This document shows positions 35,265 through 45,035 of a DNA stretch of 64,000 nucleotides, in pieces. The first letter of the stretch is position 1. Each line of letters opens with the position of its first letter. The notes beneath the pieces were generated by a model. That model had not been told where the DNA came from. It saw only the letters and a list, made by a program, of their open reading frames with translations, and did not search any database. The position numbers and the translations under genes are program-made. Origin of the DNA: Bacteroidales bacterium (GTDB lineage: Bacteria; Bacteroidota; Bacteroidia; Bacteroidales; UBA932); assembly GCA_017430365.1 (NCBI GenBank), contig JAFRNC010000009.1, positions 225,804 to 289,803 on the forward strand, given 5' to 3'.

Positions 35265-37034
35265 ATGAAACCTTTTTGGAAAGTAGTCTTCGGAGGATGT
35301 CTGGGCACGATCATAGCCTTCATTCTCGTCAATCTGATCTTTTTCGGCGTCATCGGTTCAGCCATCTCGTCGGCAGGCAAGGACAACAAGCCCTCGGTTC
35401 CCCGTAATGCCATTTTGAAAATAGACCTCAGCCAGCCCATAGCCGAGCAGGGCAGGGAGTCGTTCAGCTTCAATCCGCTCGCCGGCAGCGCTTCCATGAC
35501 CGGGAGCGTGTCGCTCCTCGACGCCATCCGCGCCCTCGAGACCGCGGCTGAAGACCCCCAGGTCAGATTCGTATATCTCAAGGCGGACGACATGAACATG
35601 GATATCGCCGAGGCCGAGGAGTTCCGCGCCGCGCTGGCACGTTTCCGCGAGAGCGGCAAACCCGTGGTTTCCTACAGCCAGAACCTTTCGGCCGGGAACT
35701 ATTTCATGGCTTCGGTCGCGGACAAGGTGATCCTCAATACATACGGTGACTGCATGATCAGCGGAATGAGTTCGCAACTGATGTATTACAAGGACCTGAT
35801 CGACCATCTGGGCATCGACATACAGCTCATCCGCCACGGCAAGTACAAATCCGCCGGCGAGCCTTATATCAAGAGCGAGATGAGCCCCGAGAACCGGGAG
35901 CAGTATGAGACCATGCTCGGAACCATCTGGGGCATGATGGCCGACGCGGTTGCATCTTCGCGGGATTTCACCGCCGATGACTACAATGCCTGGATCGACG
36001 GCCTGGCCATCAATACGGCCGGGCAGGCAAAGGAAAAAGGCCTCGTCGATGAACTCTGGTATGACGACCAGGTCCGCAGCTATTTCTGCACCCTCTGCGG
36101 CGTGAAGGAGCCCAAACAGCTCAAATATGTCAGCCTGAAGGACTATGCCGCCGCCAAGGTTAACCGGAATTACCGCGCGAAGGAGAAGATCGCCGTTATC
36201 TATGCCGACGGTGAGATCGTGATGGACGACAAGGGCAACGGCAGCATCGGCAACAATTTCGCCAGGGAGATCGCGAAGGCCCGTCAGGACTCTTCAGTGA
36301 AGGCCGTCGTGTTCCGCGTCAACAGCCCGGGCGGAAGCGTCCAGGCTTCCGCCGCGATCGAACGCGAGATAGAACTGCTCAAGGCGTGCAAACCGGTCGT
36401 GGCCAGTTATGGCGGTTATGCCGCATCCGGCGGTTACTGGATCAGTTGCGGGTCCGACCATGTGTTCAGCGACGCGAGCACCCTGACCGGCTCGATCGGC
36501 GTGTTCGGGCTTATTCCGAGCTTCGGCAAGGCTCTCAAAAAGAATGTACATCTCAACGTCTTCGAGGTTGCGACCCATAAACACGGCTCCATGGCCAGCG
36601 GCATGAATCCCCTCGATCCCGAGGAGGAGGCTGCTATGCAGGAGAACATAGACTCGACTTACGAGGACTTCATCAGCCGTGTCGCCCGCGGTCGCAATCT
36701 TTCCGTAGAAGCTGTCGACGAGATTGCGCAGGGACGCGTCTGGGCCGGCGGCGATGCGATCAAGATCGGTCTTGTCGATGAAATCGGCGGACTGAAGGAT
36801 GCCATCGCTTATGCGGCGACCCTCGCTTCGCTCGATAATTACCGAGTCGTGGAGTTCCCTGCCGTCGTCCCCATGTACGACCAGCTGCTCTCTTCGATGA
36901 ACGGAGCAGGGGACGAACAGGATATCAGTGCCGGCTTCGTGGGTACCGCCACCCGCTCCGCGAAATGGCTGCTCGGCATCTCTGGCCCGGAAATTGTCGC
37001 GCGTATGCCCCATATAGAAATATTATTGGAATAA
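35265..37034 (+). CDS. sppA: Signal peptide peptidase SppA, long (67K) type
   Basis: Membrane-anchored serine protease of 589 residues that degrades cleaved signal peptides. N-terminal helix at about 7-35, then two tandem SppA domains. The Ser/Lys dyad is split as in E. coli: K195 in YKSAGEP from the first half and S388 in AASGGYWIS from the second. NSPGGSV and GSIGVFG are also present. Followed by the beta-helix gene after 7 bp. Confidence 0.95.
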   Translation: MKPFWKVVFGGCLGTIIAFILVNLIFFGVIGSAISSAGKDNKPSVPRNAILKIDLSQPIAEQGRESFSFNPLAGSASMTGSVSLLDAIRALETAAEDPQVRFVYLKADDMNMDIAEAEEFRAALARFRESGKPVVSYSQNLSAGNYFMASVADKVILNTYGDCMISGMSSQLMYYKDLIDHLGIDIQLIRHGKYKSAGEPYIKSEMSPENREQYETMLGTIWGMMADAVASSRDFTADDYNAWIDGLAINTAGQAKEKGLVDELWYDDQVRSYFCTLCGVKEPKQLKYVSLKDYAAAKVNRNYRAKEKIAVIYADGEIVMDDKGNGSIGNNFAREIAKARQDSSVKAVVFRVNSPGGSVQASAAIEREIELLKACKPVVASYGGYAASGGYWISCGSDHVFSDASTLTGSIGVFGLIPSFGKALKKNVHLNVFEVATHKHGSMASGMNPLDPEEEAAMQENIDSTYEDFISRVARGRNLSVEAVDEIAQGRVWAGGDAIKIGLVDEIGGLKDAIAYAATLASLDNYRVVEFPAVVPMYDQLLSSMNGAGDEQDISAGFVGTATRSAKWLLGISGPEIVARMPHIEILLE

Positions 37035-37041
37035 TTGCGCT

Positions 37042-38277
37042 ATGAAACACTTTGGACTGATCATTCTGGCGGTCGCGGCGATGCTCACCGCGACGCCTTC
37101 CGTCGCCGGCGGAAAAGTCTTGTATGTGAGTCAGAGCACCGGTTCGAACGGAAACGACGGCTCCAAGAAGAGCCCTTTGATGAATATCCAGAAAGCCGTG
37201 GATATGGCGTCCCCCGGGGATGAGATCCGCGTGGCTGAAGGCAACTACTACGGAACCCTCAATTCCGGCAACATCAGGATCGACAAGGGCGTCTCGATCT
37301 TCGGTGGCTACTCCACCGACTTCTCGGAAAGGGACATCCTCGAGCATCGTACCTATGTGCAGCCTACTGCAACCTCCAACGGCTCGGCTCATGGCCAGGG
37401 TACGATCCTGATCAATGTGATGAAGGAGGGTTCACTCGTGGAACTCGACGGCCTGATCATGGACCGCGGCAATTCAATCGCCTACAATACGCGTGGCGAA
37501 GGACAGCCCGCCGGGGTCGAAACCCCGATGATGCAGCCCATCGGTACCGCCGGAGCAGGTGCTCCCGGCGTACCCGAGACCAAGGTCTATACGGCCGAGA
37601 CAGCCATAGTCTATATCAGCACCGGGTCCAGGTGCGACGTGACCATCAGGAACTGCGCGTTCATCAATGGCCCCAATTACGGCCTTATGGGATCGACGTA
37701 CGCCACCCGGATCAAGGTTGACAACTGCATATTCGTCAATATCAGGATGGCGGCGGTGGAACTCCGTGGAGCGTCCGCGGCAATCAATAGCGAGACCTAC
37801 TTCACCAACAACACCATCCTCTTCGTATGGTCCCGCCTGAAGGATCTGGGCGACATGGGTTATGGCTACCGTTTCCTCCCCAAGATGGACAGCTATCTGG
37901 ACCACAACATCATAGGCTGCAGCATCATCTCCGGACTCGACCGCACCCATGTGGACAGTCCGGCCTCGAAGGAGGCTGAACGTGTCACCACCTGCGAGAA
38001 CACCCTGTTTTTCCTCAACAGGCAGGCCGACCTGACCATCCCCGGCGGTGCGAAGGCCGTGAAGGTCGAGGCTGACGATTTCGACGACGTCGAACAGCTT
38101 ACGAAAGCTTCCGACAACGAATCGGTCACCGACCTGTCGATTTTCAGAGGCGCAATCAACGAATCCTACCTGAACGGTTTCGTGAGCGCTTCCATGTTCG
38201 CCAACCACTATCCTGTGGAGGACGCCCTTAAACTTTTCGGCGCCGTGAAGGGCTACGGTGCACAGAAACCTGATTAA
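37042..38277 (+). CDS. Secreted right-handed parallel beta-helix protein
   Basis: A 411-residue exported protein (signal peptide MKHFGLIILAVAAMLTATPSVA). The mature part starts LYVSQSTGSNGNDGSKKSPLMNIQKAVDMASPGDEIRVAEGNY, the typical DUF1565/pectate-lyase-like opening, and continues with beta-helix coils (VTIRNCAFINGPNYGLMG, IKVDNCIFVNIRMAAVELRG). It could be a polysaccharide lyase or a binding protein; no catalytic set is identifiable. Placed 18 bp before a GH9 enzyme, so a shared polysaccharide substrate is possible. Confidence 0.8.
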   Translation: MKHFGLIILAVAAMLTATPSVAGGKVLYVSQSTGSNGNDGSKKSPLMNIQKAVDMASPGDEIRVAEGNYYGTLNSGNIRIDKGVSIFGGYSTDFSERDILEHRTYVQPTATSNGSAHGQGTILINVMKEGSLVELDGLIMDRGNSIAYNTRGEGQPAGVETPMMQPIGTAGAGAPGVPETKVYTAETAIVYISTGSRCDVTIRNCAFINGPNYGLMGSTYATRIKVDNCIFVNIRMAAVELRGASAAINSETYFTNNTILFVWSRLKDLGDMGYGYRFLPKMDSYLDHNIIGCSIISGLDRTHVDSPASKEAERVTTCENTLFFLNRQADLTIPGGAKAVKVEADDFDDVEQLTKASDNESVTDLSIFRGAINESYLNGFVSASMFANHYPVEDALKLFGAVKGYGAQKPD

Positions 38278-38295
38278 ACTTAAACTCTATACTGC

Positions 38296-40173
38296 ATGAA
38301 AAAAATTCTGATCCTGGCTTTGTCTCTCCTGGTCTTCTCTCAGCTCCGCGCGCAAGATACCTGGATAAGAATCAACCAGGCCGGCTATCTGCCCGATGAC
38401 ATCAAGGTGGCCGTGGCCGTTTCTACCGCCGGACGCGGTTACGGAGCCGCCGTTCCCGCCCCGTTCGAGGTCCGCGACTCCAAATCAGACAAAGTGGTCT
38501 TTACCGGTTCGGGGAACTATGTCCCCGATACAAAATGGGGCGTAAGCGGTGCATGGCGTCTTGATTTCTCCCGCCTGACCGTCCCGGGAAGCTATTATAT
38601 CCGTATGGATGACGGCTCCGGCAATGGGTGGACCAAGTCGCCTGTATTCCGGATAGGACCTGACGTCTACGACGGACTCGCCGATTTCCTCCTTACATAT
38701 CTGCGGCAGCAGCGCTGCGGCGACAACCCCTACAACAATCACGTCTGCCACGAGCACGACGGCTACATTGTCTACCATCCGACCAGGACCGGCGAGCACA
38801 TCGACGTTACCGGCGGCTGGCACGATGCTACCGACTATCTGCAATACACGACTACTTCGGCAACCACTATATACCAGATGGCTTTCGCATACCTGTTCGC
38901 TGAAGACAAGTCGGTGTTCGGTGACAAATTCGGCGCCGACGGCAGGCCGGGTGCCAACGGCATCCCCGACGTCCTCGACGAGGTGAAGTGGGGACTGGAC
39001 TGGCTAGACAAGATGAATCCCGCTCCCCGCGAGATGTACAACCAGATAGCCGACGACCGCGACCATGCCGGCATGCGCCTGCCGTATCTCGACTCCGTCG
39101 ATTACGGATACGGCCCCGGCAAGGGACGCCCGGTATATTTCGTTACGGGCGAACCCCAGATCGCCGGAAAGAAACTGAACCGCACTACCGGCGTTTCTTC
39201 CATTGCCGCCAAGTTCGCCTCTTCGTTCGCCCTCGGGGCCGAGGCCATACGCCCCTGGTATCCCGAATTCGCCGCCAAAATCGAAGGCAAGGTGCAGGCC
39301 GCATGGGATTTCGCCCTCGAGATTCCCGGCAATACCCAGACAGCCTGCGTCATATCTCCCTACTTTTACGAGGAGGACAGCTGGGTGGACGACCTGGAAC
39401 TTGCCGCCGCCACCATGTATGCCCTTGGAAAAGGGGATGAGTGGAAGAAACAGGCCGCCTATTGGGGTGAACTCGAACCCGTTTCCCCGTGGATGGAACA
39501 CTACAGGGTGCGTGGCAAGGAGTATCACCATTACCAGTGGTATCCCTTCATCAATCTCGGACACTGGCTGCTGGCTTCCTGCGACGACAAGGATGTCAGC
39601 AAGGAGTTTTCGGGCTACATGCTTTCGGGACTGCTCGAGATCGTGCGAGGAGCGCACGTGGAGGAAGATGCTTTCAGGCACGGCGTGCCCTATCTCTGGT
39701 GCTCCAACAACCTGACTTCCGCCGCCGTCACCCAGGCGCACCTGTTCGAAAGGGCGACCGGCAATACAGACCTGCGCGGGCTGGAGACGGCTCTCCGCGA
39801 CTGGCTTTTCGGCTGCAATCCCTGGGGCACTTCAATGATTTGCGGATGGCCGGAGGGAGACGGATACGACACTCCCACCGATCCCCACTCCTCCTATGTG
39901 AAGGTCAACGGAGACCTCCCGCTCGGCGGTTTGGTTGACGGTCCTATCTATTCCCATCTCTTCGAGGAGAGGGCGGGCTTCTCCCTTACCCGTGAGGATC
40001 CCTTCGCACTCCTCAACAAGGGAGCCGCTGTCTATCACGACGATATCGGCGACTACGCCAGCAACGAGCCCACCATGGACGGCACTGCAGGTCTGATCGC
40101 ATATGCCGCCTCGCTCGAAGCCCGCGGCCGCGCATGGCGTGCCGCCCATCCCGTCAAAGGCACTGGAAAATAA
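38296..40173 (+). CDS. Glycoside hydrolase family 9 (endoglucanase-type)
   Basis: A 625-residue exported enzyme: signal peptide (1-20), N-terminal Ig-like CelD_N domain (about 22-118), and a GH9 alpha6/alpha6 barrel (about 125-612). The inverting machinery is present: the Asp pair in GGWHDATDY (D177, D180) and the general-acid Glu in SNEPTMDGTA (E591). GH9 members act on beta-1,4-glucans and related chains, including cello-oligosaccharides and mixed-linkage glucan; exact specificity unknown. There are no SusC/SusD genes nearby, so it is not in a canonical PUL. Confidence 0.92.
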   Translation: MKKILILALSLLVFSQLRAQDTWIRINQAGYLPDDIKVAVAVSTAGRGYGAAVPAPFEVRDSKSDKVVFTGSGNYVPDTKWGVSGAWRLDFSRLTVPGSYYIRMDDGSGNGWTKSPVFRIGPDVYDGLADFLLTYLRQQRCGDNPYNNHVCHEHDGYIVYHPTRTGEHIDVTGGWHDATDYLQYTTTSATTIYQMAFAYLFAEDKSVFGDKFGADGRPGANGIPDVLDEVKWGLDWLDKMNPAPREMYNQIADDRDHAGMRLPYLDSVDYGYGPGKGRPVYFVTGEPQIAGKKLNRTTGVSSIAAKFASSFALGAEAIRPWYPEFAAKIEGKVQAAWDFALEIPGNTQTACVISPYFYEEDSWVDDLELAAATMYALGKGDEWKKQAAYWGELEPVSPWMEHYRVRGKEYHHYQWYPFINLGHWLLASCDDKDVSKEFSGYMLSGLLEIVRGAHVEEDAFRHGVPYLWCSNNLTSAAVTQAHLFERATGNTDLRGLETALRDWLFGCNPWGTSMICGWPEGDGYDTPTDPHSSYVKVNGDLPLGGLVDGPIYSHLFEERAGFSLTREDPFALLNKGAAVYHDDIGDYASNEPTMDGTAGLIAYAASLEARGRAWRAAHPVKGTGK

Positions 40174-40192
40174 CACGACACAGAATCCCGGT

Positions 40193-41047
40193 ATGTACAG
40201 GATAACAAGGAAAGAGATGCTTACGCCATCGGTCTGCCTGATGGACGTGGAAGTGCCCCGGATCGCCTCTTCGGCGCTTCCGGGACAGTTTGTGATTGTG
40301 CGCGCCAGGCCGGAAGGGGAACGCATTCCGCTGACCGTATGCAATTACGACAGGTCCCGCGGGACCGTCACCCTGGTCACGCAGATAGTCGGCGCATCCA
40401 GCAGGATGATATGTGCCCTGGAAGAGGGAGAGTGCTTCACCGATGTGGTGGGGCCGCTCGGCCGTCCTTCCGATTTCGTGGAATTGCCCGACGGGGAGAT
40501 CCGCGGCCGCCGCTATCTTTTCGTTGCCGGAGGCCTCGGTACGGCTCCGGTCTATCCTCAGGCAAAATACCTGCACGAGCGCGGAGCGCATGTCGATATA
40601 GTAGTCGGTGCCAAGACTGCCGGCCTGCTTATCCTCCGCGAGGAAATGGCGGCGGTATGTGACCATCTCTATTTCTGTACTGATGACGGTTCGGAAGGCT
40701 ACCACGGCCTTGTGACCGGACAGGTGAAACTCCTGCTTGACGAGGGCCATGTCTATGACCAGGCCGTAGCGATCGGCCCTATGATCATGATGAAATTCGT
40801 CGCCCTCGCACTCAAGGATTCCGGGATTCCGCTGGTGGTGAGCCTCAACACGATAATGATCGACGGCACTGGCATGTGCGGAGGCTGCCGCATCACTGTC
40901 GGCGGCCGTGTCCGTTTCGCCTGTGTCGAGGGGCCGGAATTCGACGGTTACGCCGTCGACTTCGACGAAGCGCTGCGGCGGCAGACCCTCTACCGTCCGC
41001 AGGAAATCGAGGCTGACCACAAATGTAAACTGAGGATGGGATTATGA
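40193..41047 (+). CDS. NfnA-like FAD/NAD(P) and [2Fe-2S] subunit
   Basis: A 284-residue ferredoxin-NADP reductase-like protein: flavin-binding barrel (about 1-100), NAD(P)-binding domain with VAGGLGTAPVYP (112-122), and a C-terminal [2Fe-2S] site with three cysteines, C229, C232 and C244 (MCGGC, FAC), plus D224. NfnA is known for a three-Cys, one-Asp cluster, and this pattern fits. Followed, with a 4-bp overlap, by the NfnB/GltA-like gene. The frame is open 30 codons upstream but overlaps the GH9 gene there. Confidence 0.88.
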   Translation: MYRITRKEMLTPSVCLMDVEVPRIASSALPGQFVIVRARPEGERIPLTVCNYDRSRGTVTLVTQIVGASSRMICALEEGECFTDVVGPLGRPSDFVELPDGEIRGRRYLFVAGGLGTAPVYPQAKYLHERGAHVDIVVGAKTAGLLILREEMAAVCDHLYFCTDDGSEGYHGLVTGQVKLLLDEGHVYDQAVAIGPMIMMKFVALALKDSGIPLVVSLNTIMIDGTGMCGGCRITVGGRVRFACVEGPEFDGYAVDFDEALRRQTLYRPQEIEADHKCKLRMGL

Positions 41048-42432
41048 TGGCACAGATGAAGAGAGTACCCGTCAGGGAACAGGACCCGAAGGTCCGCGCA
41101 CATAACTTCGAAGAAGTATGCTATGGATATGACGAGGAAGAGGCTGTCCTGGAGGCTTCGCGCTGCCTTAACTGCCGCAATCCGCGCTGCGTTTCGCAGT
41201 GCCCCGTAGGCATCAGGATTCCCGAGTTCATCGCAAATGTCAAGGCCGGCGATTTCAAGGAGGCAGGGCGCGTCATAGCGCGTGACAGTTCGCTTCCGGC
41301 AGTCTGCGGCAGGGTCTGCCCCCAGGAGACGCAGTGCGAAGGAAGCTGCATCCTCGGTGTCAAGGGCGAGCCGGTGGCTATCGGCAAACTGGAGCGCTTC
41401 GTGGCTGACTGGAACCGTGAGAAAGGAGGTATAGCGGTAGAAAAGGCGCCGTCGAACGGCATCAAGGTGGCCGTCGTGGGAAGCGGCCCTTCCGGCCTCG
41501 CCTGCGCAACTGACCTTGCCAGGATGGGCTATGAGGTAACAATTTTCGAGGTTCTCCACAAGGCCGGAGGAGTATTGCAGTACGGCATTCCGGAATTCCG
41601 TCTTCCCAAGGAAAGGGTGGTGGAGCCAGAAGTGGCGCAGGTGAAAGCACTCGGAGTGAAAATTGAGACCAATGTCGTCGTGGGCCGGACCGTGACTATC
41701 GATGACCTCCTGGGCAAGGAAGGATTCAGGGCTGTCTTCGTCGGTTCAGGCGCAGGCCTGCCCCGGTTCATGGGCATCCCCGGAGAGAGCCTCAACGGGG
41801 TCTTCTCCGCCAATGAATTCCTTACGCGCAACAACCTGATGAAGGCCTATGATCCCGAAAGCGACACCCCGGTTTTCATCGGGAAGCGCGTTGCGGTCGT
41901 AGGCGGGGGCAACGTGGCCATGGATGCTGCCCGAACTGCGCTGCGGCTCGGCTCCGAGGTTACGATAGTCTATCGCAGGACTGAAAAAGAACTGCCTGCC
42001 AGGGTTGAGGAGGTCCATCATGCCCGTGAAGAAGGCATAGAATTCCGTATGCTTACAAATCCGGTGGAGATTCTGGGCGATGAAAAAGGCTGGGTACGCG
42101 CCCTGCGCTGCATCACTATGGAACTCGGAGAACCCGATGCCAGCGGACGCCGCAGTCCGATACCGGTGAAAGGCTCGGAATTCGAAATTCCCGTCGATGA
42201 GGTGATCATGGCCCTTGGCACATCTCCAAACCCGTTGATCGCCGGAACTACCAGGGGGCTCGAGACGGAGCGCCACGGCTGCATCGTGGCGGACGAGTCG
42301 GGTGCCACATCGCGTCCCGGCGTATTCGCCGGCGGCGACGCCGTAACCGGCGCCGCGACCGTTATACTCGCCATGGGCGCCGGCCGCCGTGCCGCCAAGG
42401 CGATAGACGATTATATCCGCCTCAAAACATAG
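41044..42432 (+). CDS. gltA: NfnB/GltA-like NADPH-dependent flavoprotein (glutamate synthase small subunit family)
   Basis: A 462-residue flavoprotein: N-terminal dihydroprymidine-dehydrogenase-like domain with cluster cysteines (C41, C44, C49, C53 in CLNCRNPRCVSQCP; a second set in VCGRVCPQETQCEGSC), FAD site VVGSGPSGLACA, and NADPH site VVGGGNVAMDAARTA. With the preceding gene it forms the two-subunit arrangement of NfnAB, which couples NADH, NADPH and ferredoxin by electron bifurcation. No large glutamate synthase subunit lies beside it, favouring Nfn over GOGAT. Start may be 41044 or the next Met (MAQMKR). Confidence 0.9.
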   Translation: MMAQMKRVPVREQDPKVRAHNFEEVCYGYDEEEAVLEASRCLNCRNPRCVSQCPVGIRIPEFIANVKAGDFKEAGRVIARDSSLPAVCGRVCPQETQCEGSCILGVKGEPVAIGKLERFVADWNREKGGIAVEKAPSNGIKVAVVGSGPSGLACATDLARMGYEVTIFEVLHKAGGVLQYGIPEFRLPKERVVEPEVAQVKALGVKIETNVVVGRTVTIDDLLGKEGFRAVFVGSGAGLPRFMGIPGESLNGVFSANEFLTRNNLMKAYDPESDTPVFIGKRVAVVGGGNVAMDAARTALRLGSEVTIVYRRTEKELPARVEEVHHAREEGIEFRMLTNPVEILGDEKGWVRALRCITMELGEPDASGRRSPIPVKGSEFEIPVDEVIMALGTSPNPLIAGTTRGLETERHGCIVADESGATSRPGVFAGGDAVTGAATVILAMGAGRRAAKAIDDYIRLKT

Positions 42433-42437
42433 CAATC

Positions 42438-45023
42438 ATGAAAACGCGACAGGTCCTTTTTTCACTCTTGCTGGTCCTTTCGGCCATTTCCGCCTGCAAG
42501 CCTGAACTCGATTTTGTCGAAGGATCTCTCCGGCCGGGTGCCGCGGAGGCCATGCTTTCCAGCGGAAATGTCTCTATGTATTTCCCGTCATCTGCGGGAT
42601 CCGCATCCGTCGACCTGAAAGCTTCCGGCAAATGGACTGCCGCATTTGTCAACGACAGGGCCGGTGATTGGTGCTCCCTGTCTGCCGGTGAAGGCAAGCG
42701 GGGTGTCGTTACTGTCAGCGTATCGGTTAAGGAGAATCCAGACTACGACCAGCGCTCTGCCTCCATCATCTTTGTCTGCGGTGACCTTAAGCGTACCATA
42801 TCCGTCACTCAGAAGCAGAAGGACGCGCTTTTGCTGACCAGCAACCGCTTTGCCCTCGATGCGTCCGGCGGAACGATTTCGCTCGAGGTCAAGGCGAACA
42901 TTCCGTTCGACTACTCGGTTTCCGAAAACGCGAGGTCCTGGCTGAAATATGCGGGTACGAAGGGACTGACCACATCGGTTCTTACATTCGATGTGGCTGA
43001 AAATGATTCGCTGGAGGGCCGTGAGGGCACGATTGTGATTAACGGCGGCACCGGCAGCGAGGTCGTGACGGTTTCCCAGGGCGGCTCGGACCCGACTATA
43101 ATCATAGGCAAGGGCAGTTACGAACTTTCTTCCGACGCCCAGGAGATAAGCATCGATGTCCAGAGCAATATCGATGTCCGGATGGAGATTCCTTCCGGCT
43201 GCGACTGGATTACCGAATCGCCGACCAAATCGATGTCGACCAGCACATTCCACCTGGCCATTGCCGAAAACGGGGAGTTCGTCGACCGGTCGTGCGGCAT
43301 TGTGTTCCGTTCTGCGGAATGGAAAATGGAACAGGTCGTCACCATCTCCCAGCAGGCCGCAGTTCCGCAGATATTCATCGGCAGCGGCGTTTATGAGTTC
43401 GGTGCCGAAGGTGGCGACCTCTCTATTGATGTGACAAGCAATTTCGGGGTGACAGTGGAGATTCCAGATACTTGTTCCTGGATCAAATATGTCGGGACGA
43501 AGGCCATGACGACCAGGACATTCGGTTTCTCCGTCGAGGCGAATGACACCTTCGTGGAAAGGGAAGGCCGGATATTGTTCCACAACGAGTCGCTAGGCGT
43601 CACCGAGGCGGTCACGGTCCACCAAAAGGCTGACGAGCCGCAGATCATAATTGGGACCGGCATCTATGATATCGCCGCTTCGGGCGGCGACCTCTCGGTC
43701 GACGTGACCAGTAATTTCGGCGTAACGGTTGAGATACCCGACACCTGTGCCTGGATCAAGGCTGTCAAGACCAAGGCAATGACAACCAGGACGTTCAGTT
43801 TCACGGTTGAGGCCAATGATACTTTCGGGGACCGTGAGGGCCGTATTCTGTTCCGCAACGAATCCCTCGGTATCACAGAACCCGTCGTTGTCCGTCAGTC
43901 GCAGAACGATGGCTTCATTCTTTCAGACCATCTGGTTGAAGTGCTGGCTGAAGGGGGGACCGTAGAAGTCCGGGTCGACCACAATATCGACTACAAAGTC
44001 AGCATCGCGGACAGCTGGATATCTCTGGCTGAAACGAAATCGTTGAAAACAGATGTCCTGCAATTCGTGATAGATCCTCATACCTGGATCGAGCCCCGCG
44101 AAGGTAAAGTAGTTTTTTATTACGGTGATAAAAACGAGGAACTGATTGTCAGGCAGTCTTGCGAGCCGCCGTATGTAAAGGTCGTGGCGCCCGAATCCAG
44201 GACTCTCTCTTATGAAGGCGGAATACTGGAAGTGGTTCTCGAGCACAATTCCTATGGTTTCCGCAGCGCCCAGGCTTACTTCGACAACGAGGGCGGTGCC
44301 TCTTTCGGAGACGATTTCCTCTTCAATGGCGGGGGAAGGGAATACTTCAGTGATTCGCCGAAACAGAGCAGGATGACAGTCCCGTATACCAGGAATAAGC
44401 TCCGCCGCGAGAGGCGCGGGTATTTTTACATATTTGATTACAGTGACAATACCAAATGCATCGATACCGTGGTATTCGTCCAGCCGCCGGCTCCCATACT
44501 CAGCTCGGCGGATGCGGTTTTCCTTCCTCCTGAAAAGTCGGCTTTCTCTTTCAGGGTGGCTGTCGATTCCCCGGAAAAGGTGAAAATCGAGTATTCCGGC
44601 TCCTGGATCCATCCGGTTGGAAAATCGGCAGCGGGCAAGGAGAGCCAGTTCAGTTGGGAGGCGGATGCCAATCCCGGCAGCGCGATGCGTGAAGCCGATA
44701 TAAAGATCTCTCTGGCAGAAGGGGGATTGCCCGATGTTTTCCATGTACGACAGGAGGGTGCGGGCCTGTCCGTATCGGTCACCTATTCTTCGCAGACGGT
44801 CAAGGCTCCTGCCATTTTCGGTGCCTTCCGGGAATACGGTACCCTGGTCTGGGGCGACGGTACATCCCAGTCATATACTGAAGGCGCTACACATCGTTAT
44901 CCTTCTTCAGGTAAGAATACGGTTACGTTCCGCTCCAGCCGTATGCAGTATATCGACTGGGCGGAGGTCTCCGAGTTCGAAAACGGGATGACCATTGATT
45001 TCTCAAATATACGGGGTAAATAA
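42438..45023 (+). CDS. Lipoprotein with at least six BACON-type domains
   Basis: An 861-residue surface-type lipoprotein (lipobox AISAC, C20). From about residue 40 to 570 it consists of consecutive units of about 88 residues, each with the BACON pattern SGGxxSxxVxSN ... WIK ... VEAND ... REGxIxFxN ... VTVxQ. Units 4 and 5 (about 43,365-43,900) are nearly the same in protein but differ at many third positions. Two diverged units follow (about 590-800) and a C-terminal region of unknown fold. BACON domains are thought to bind glycans or mucin, or act as spacers. Directly precedes the C10 protease gene. Confidence 0.88.
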   Translation: MKTRQVLFSLLLVLSAISACKPELDFVEGSLRPGAAEAMLSSGNVSMYFPSSAGSASVDLKASGKWTAAFVNDRAGDWCSLSAGEGKRGVVTVSVSVKENPDYDQRSASIIFVCGDLKRTISVTQKQKDALLLTSNRFALDASGGTISLEVKANIPFDYSVSENARSWLKYAGTKGLTTSVLTFDVAENDSLEGREGTIVINGGTGSEVVTVSQGGSDPTIIIGKGSYELSSDAQEISIDVQSNIDVRMEIPSGCDWITESPTKSMSTSTFHLAIAENGEFVDRSCGIVFRSAEWKMEQVVTISQQAAVPQIFIGSGVYEFGAEGGDLSIDVTSNFGVTVEIPDTCSWIKYVGTKAMTTRTFGFSVEANDTFVEREGRILFHNESLGVTEAVTVHQKADEPQIIIGTGIYDIAASGGDLSVDVTSNFGVTVEIPDTCAWIKAVKTKAMTTRTFSFTVEANDTFGDREGRILFRNESLGITEPVVVRQSQNDGFILSDHLVEVLAEGGTVEVRVDHNIDYKVSIADSWISLAETKSLKTDVLQFVIDPHTWIEPREGKVVFYYGDKNEELIVRQSCEPPYVKVVAPESRTLSYEGGILEVVLEHNSYGFRSAQAYFDNEGGASFGDDFLFNGGGREYFSDSPKQSRMTVPYTRNKLRRERRGYFYIFDYSDNTKCIDTVVFVQPPAPILSSADAVFLPPEKSAFSFRVAVDSPEKVKIEYSGSWIHPVGKSAAGKESQFSWEADANPGSAMREADIKISLAEGGLPDVFHVRQEGAGLSVSVTYSSQTVKAPAIFGAFREYGTLVWGDGTSQSYTEGATHRYPSSGKNTVTFRSSRMQYIDWAEVSEFENGMTIDFSNIRGK

Positions 45024-45035
45024 AACGGCATCACC

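Noticed and set aside
37042..40173. A polysaccharide utilisation locus around the GH9 enzyme
   Set aside because: No SusC/SusD pair, no hybrid two-component or ECF regulator, and no second certain glycosidase adjacent; only a beta-helix neighbour.
41044..42432. Glutamate synthase (GOGAT) small subunit in the strict sense
   Set aside because: No large subunit nearby, and the preceding NfnA-like gene overlaps by 4 bp, so an NfnAB-type complex fits better.
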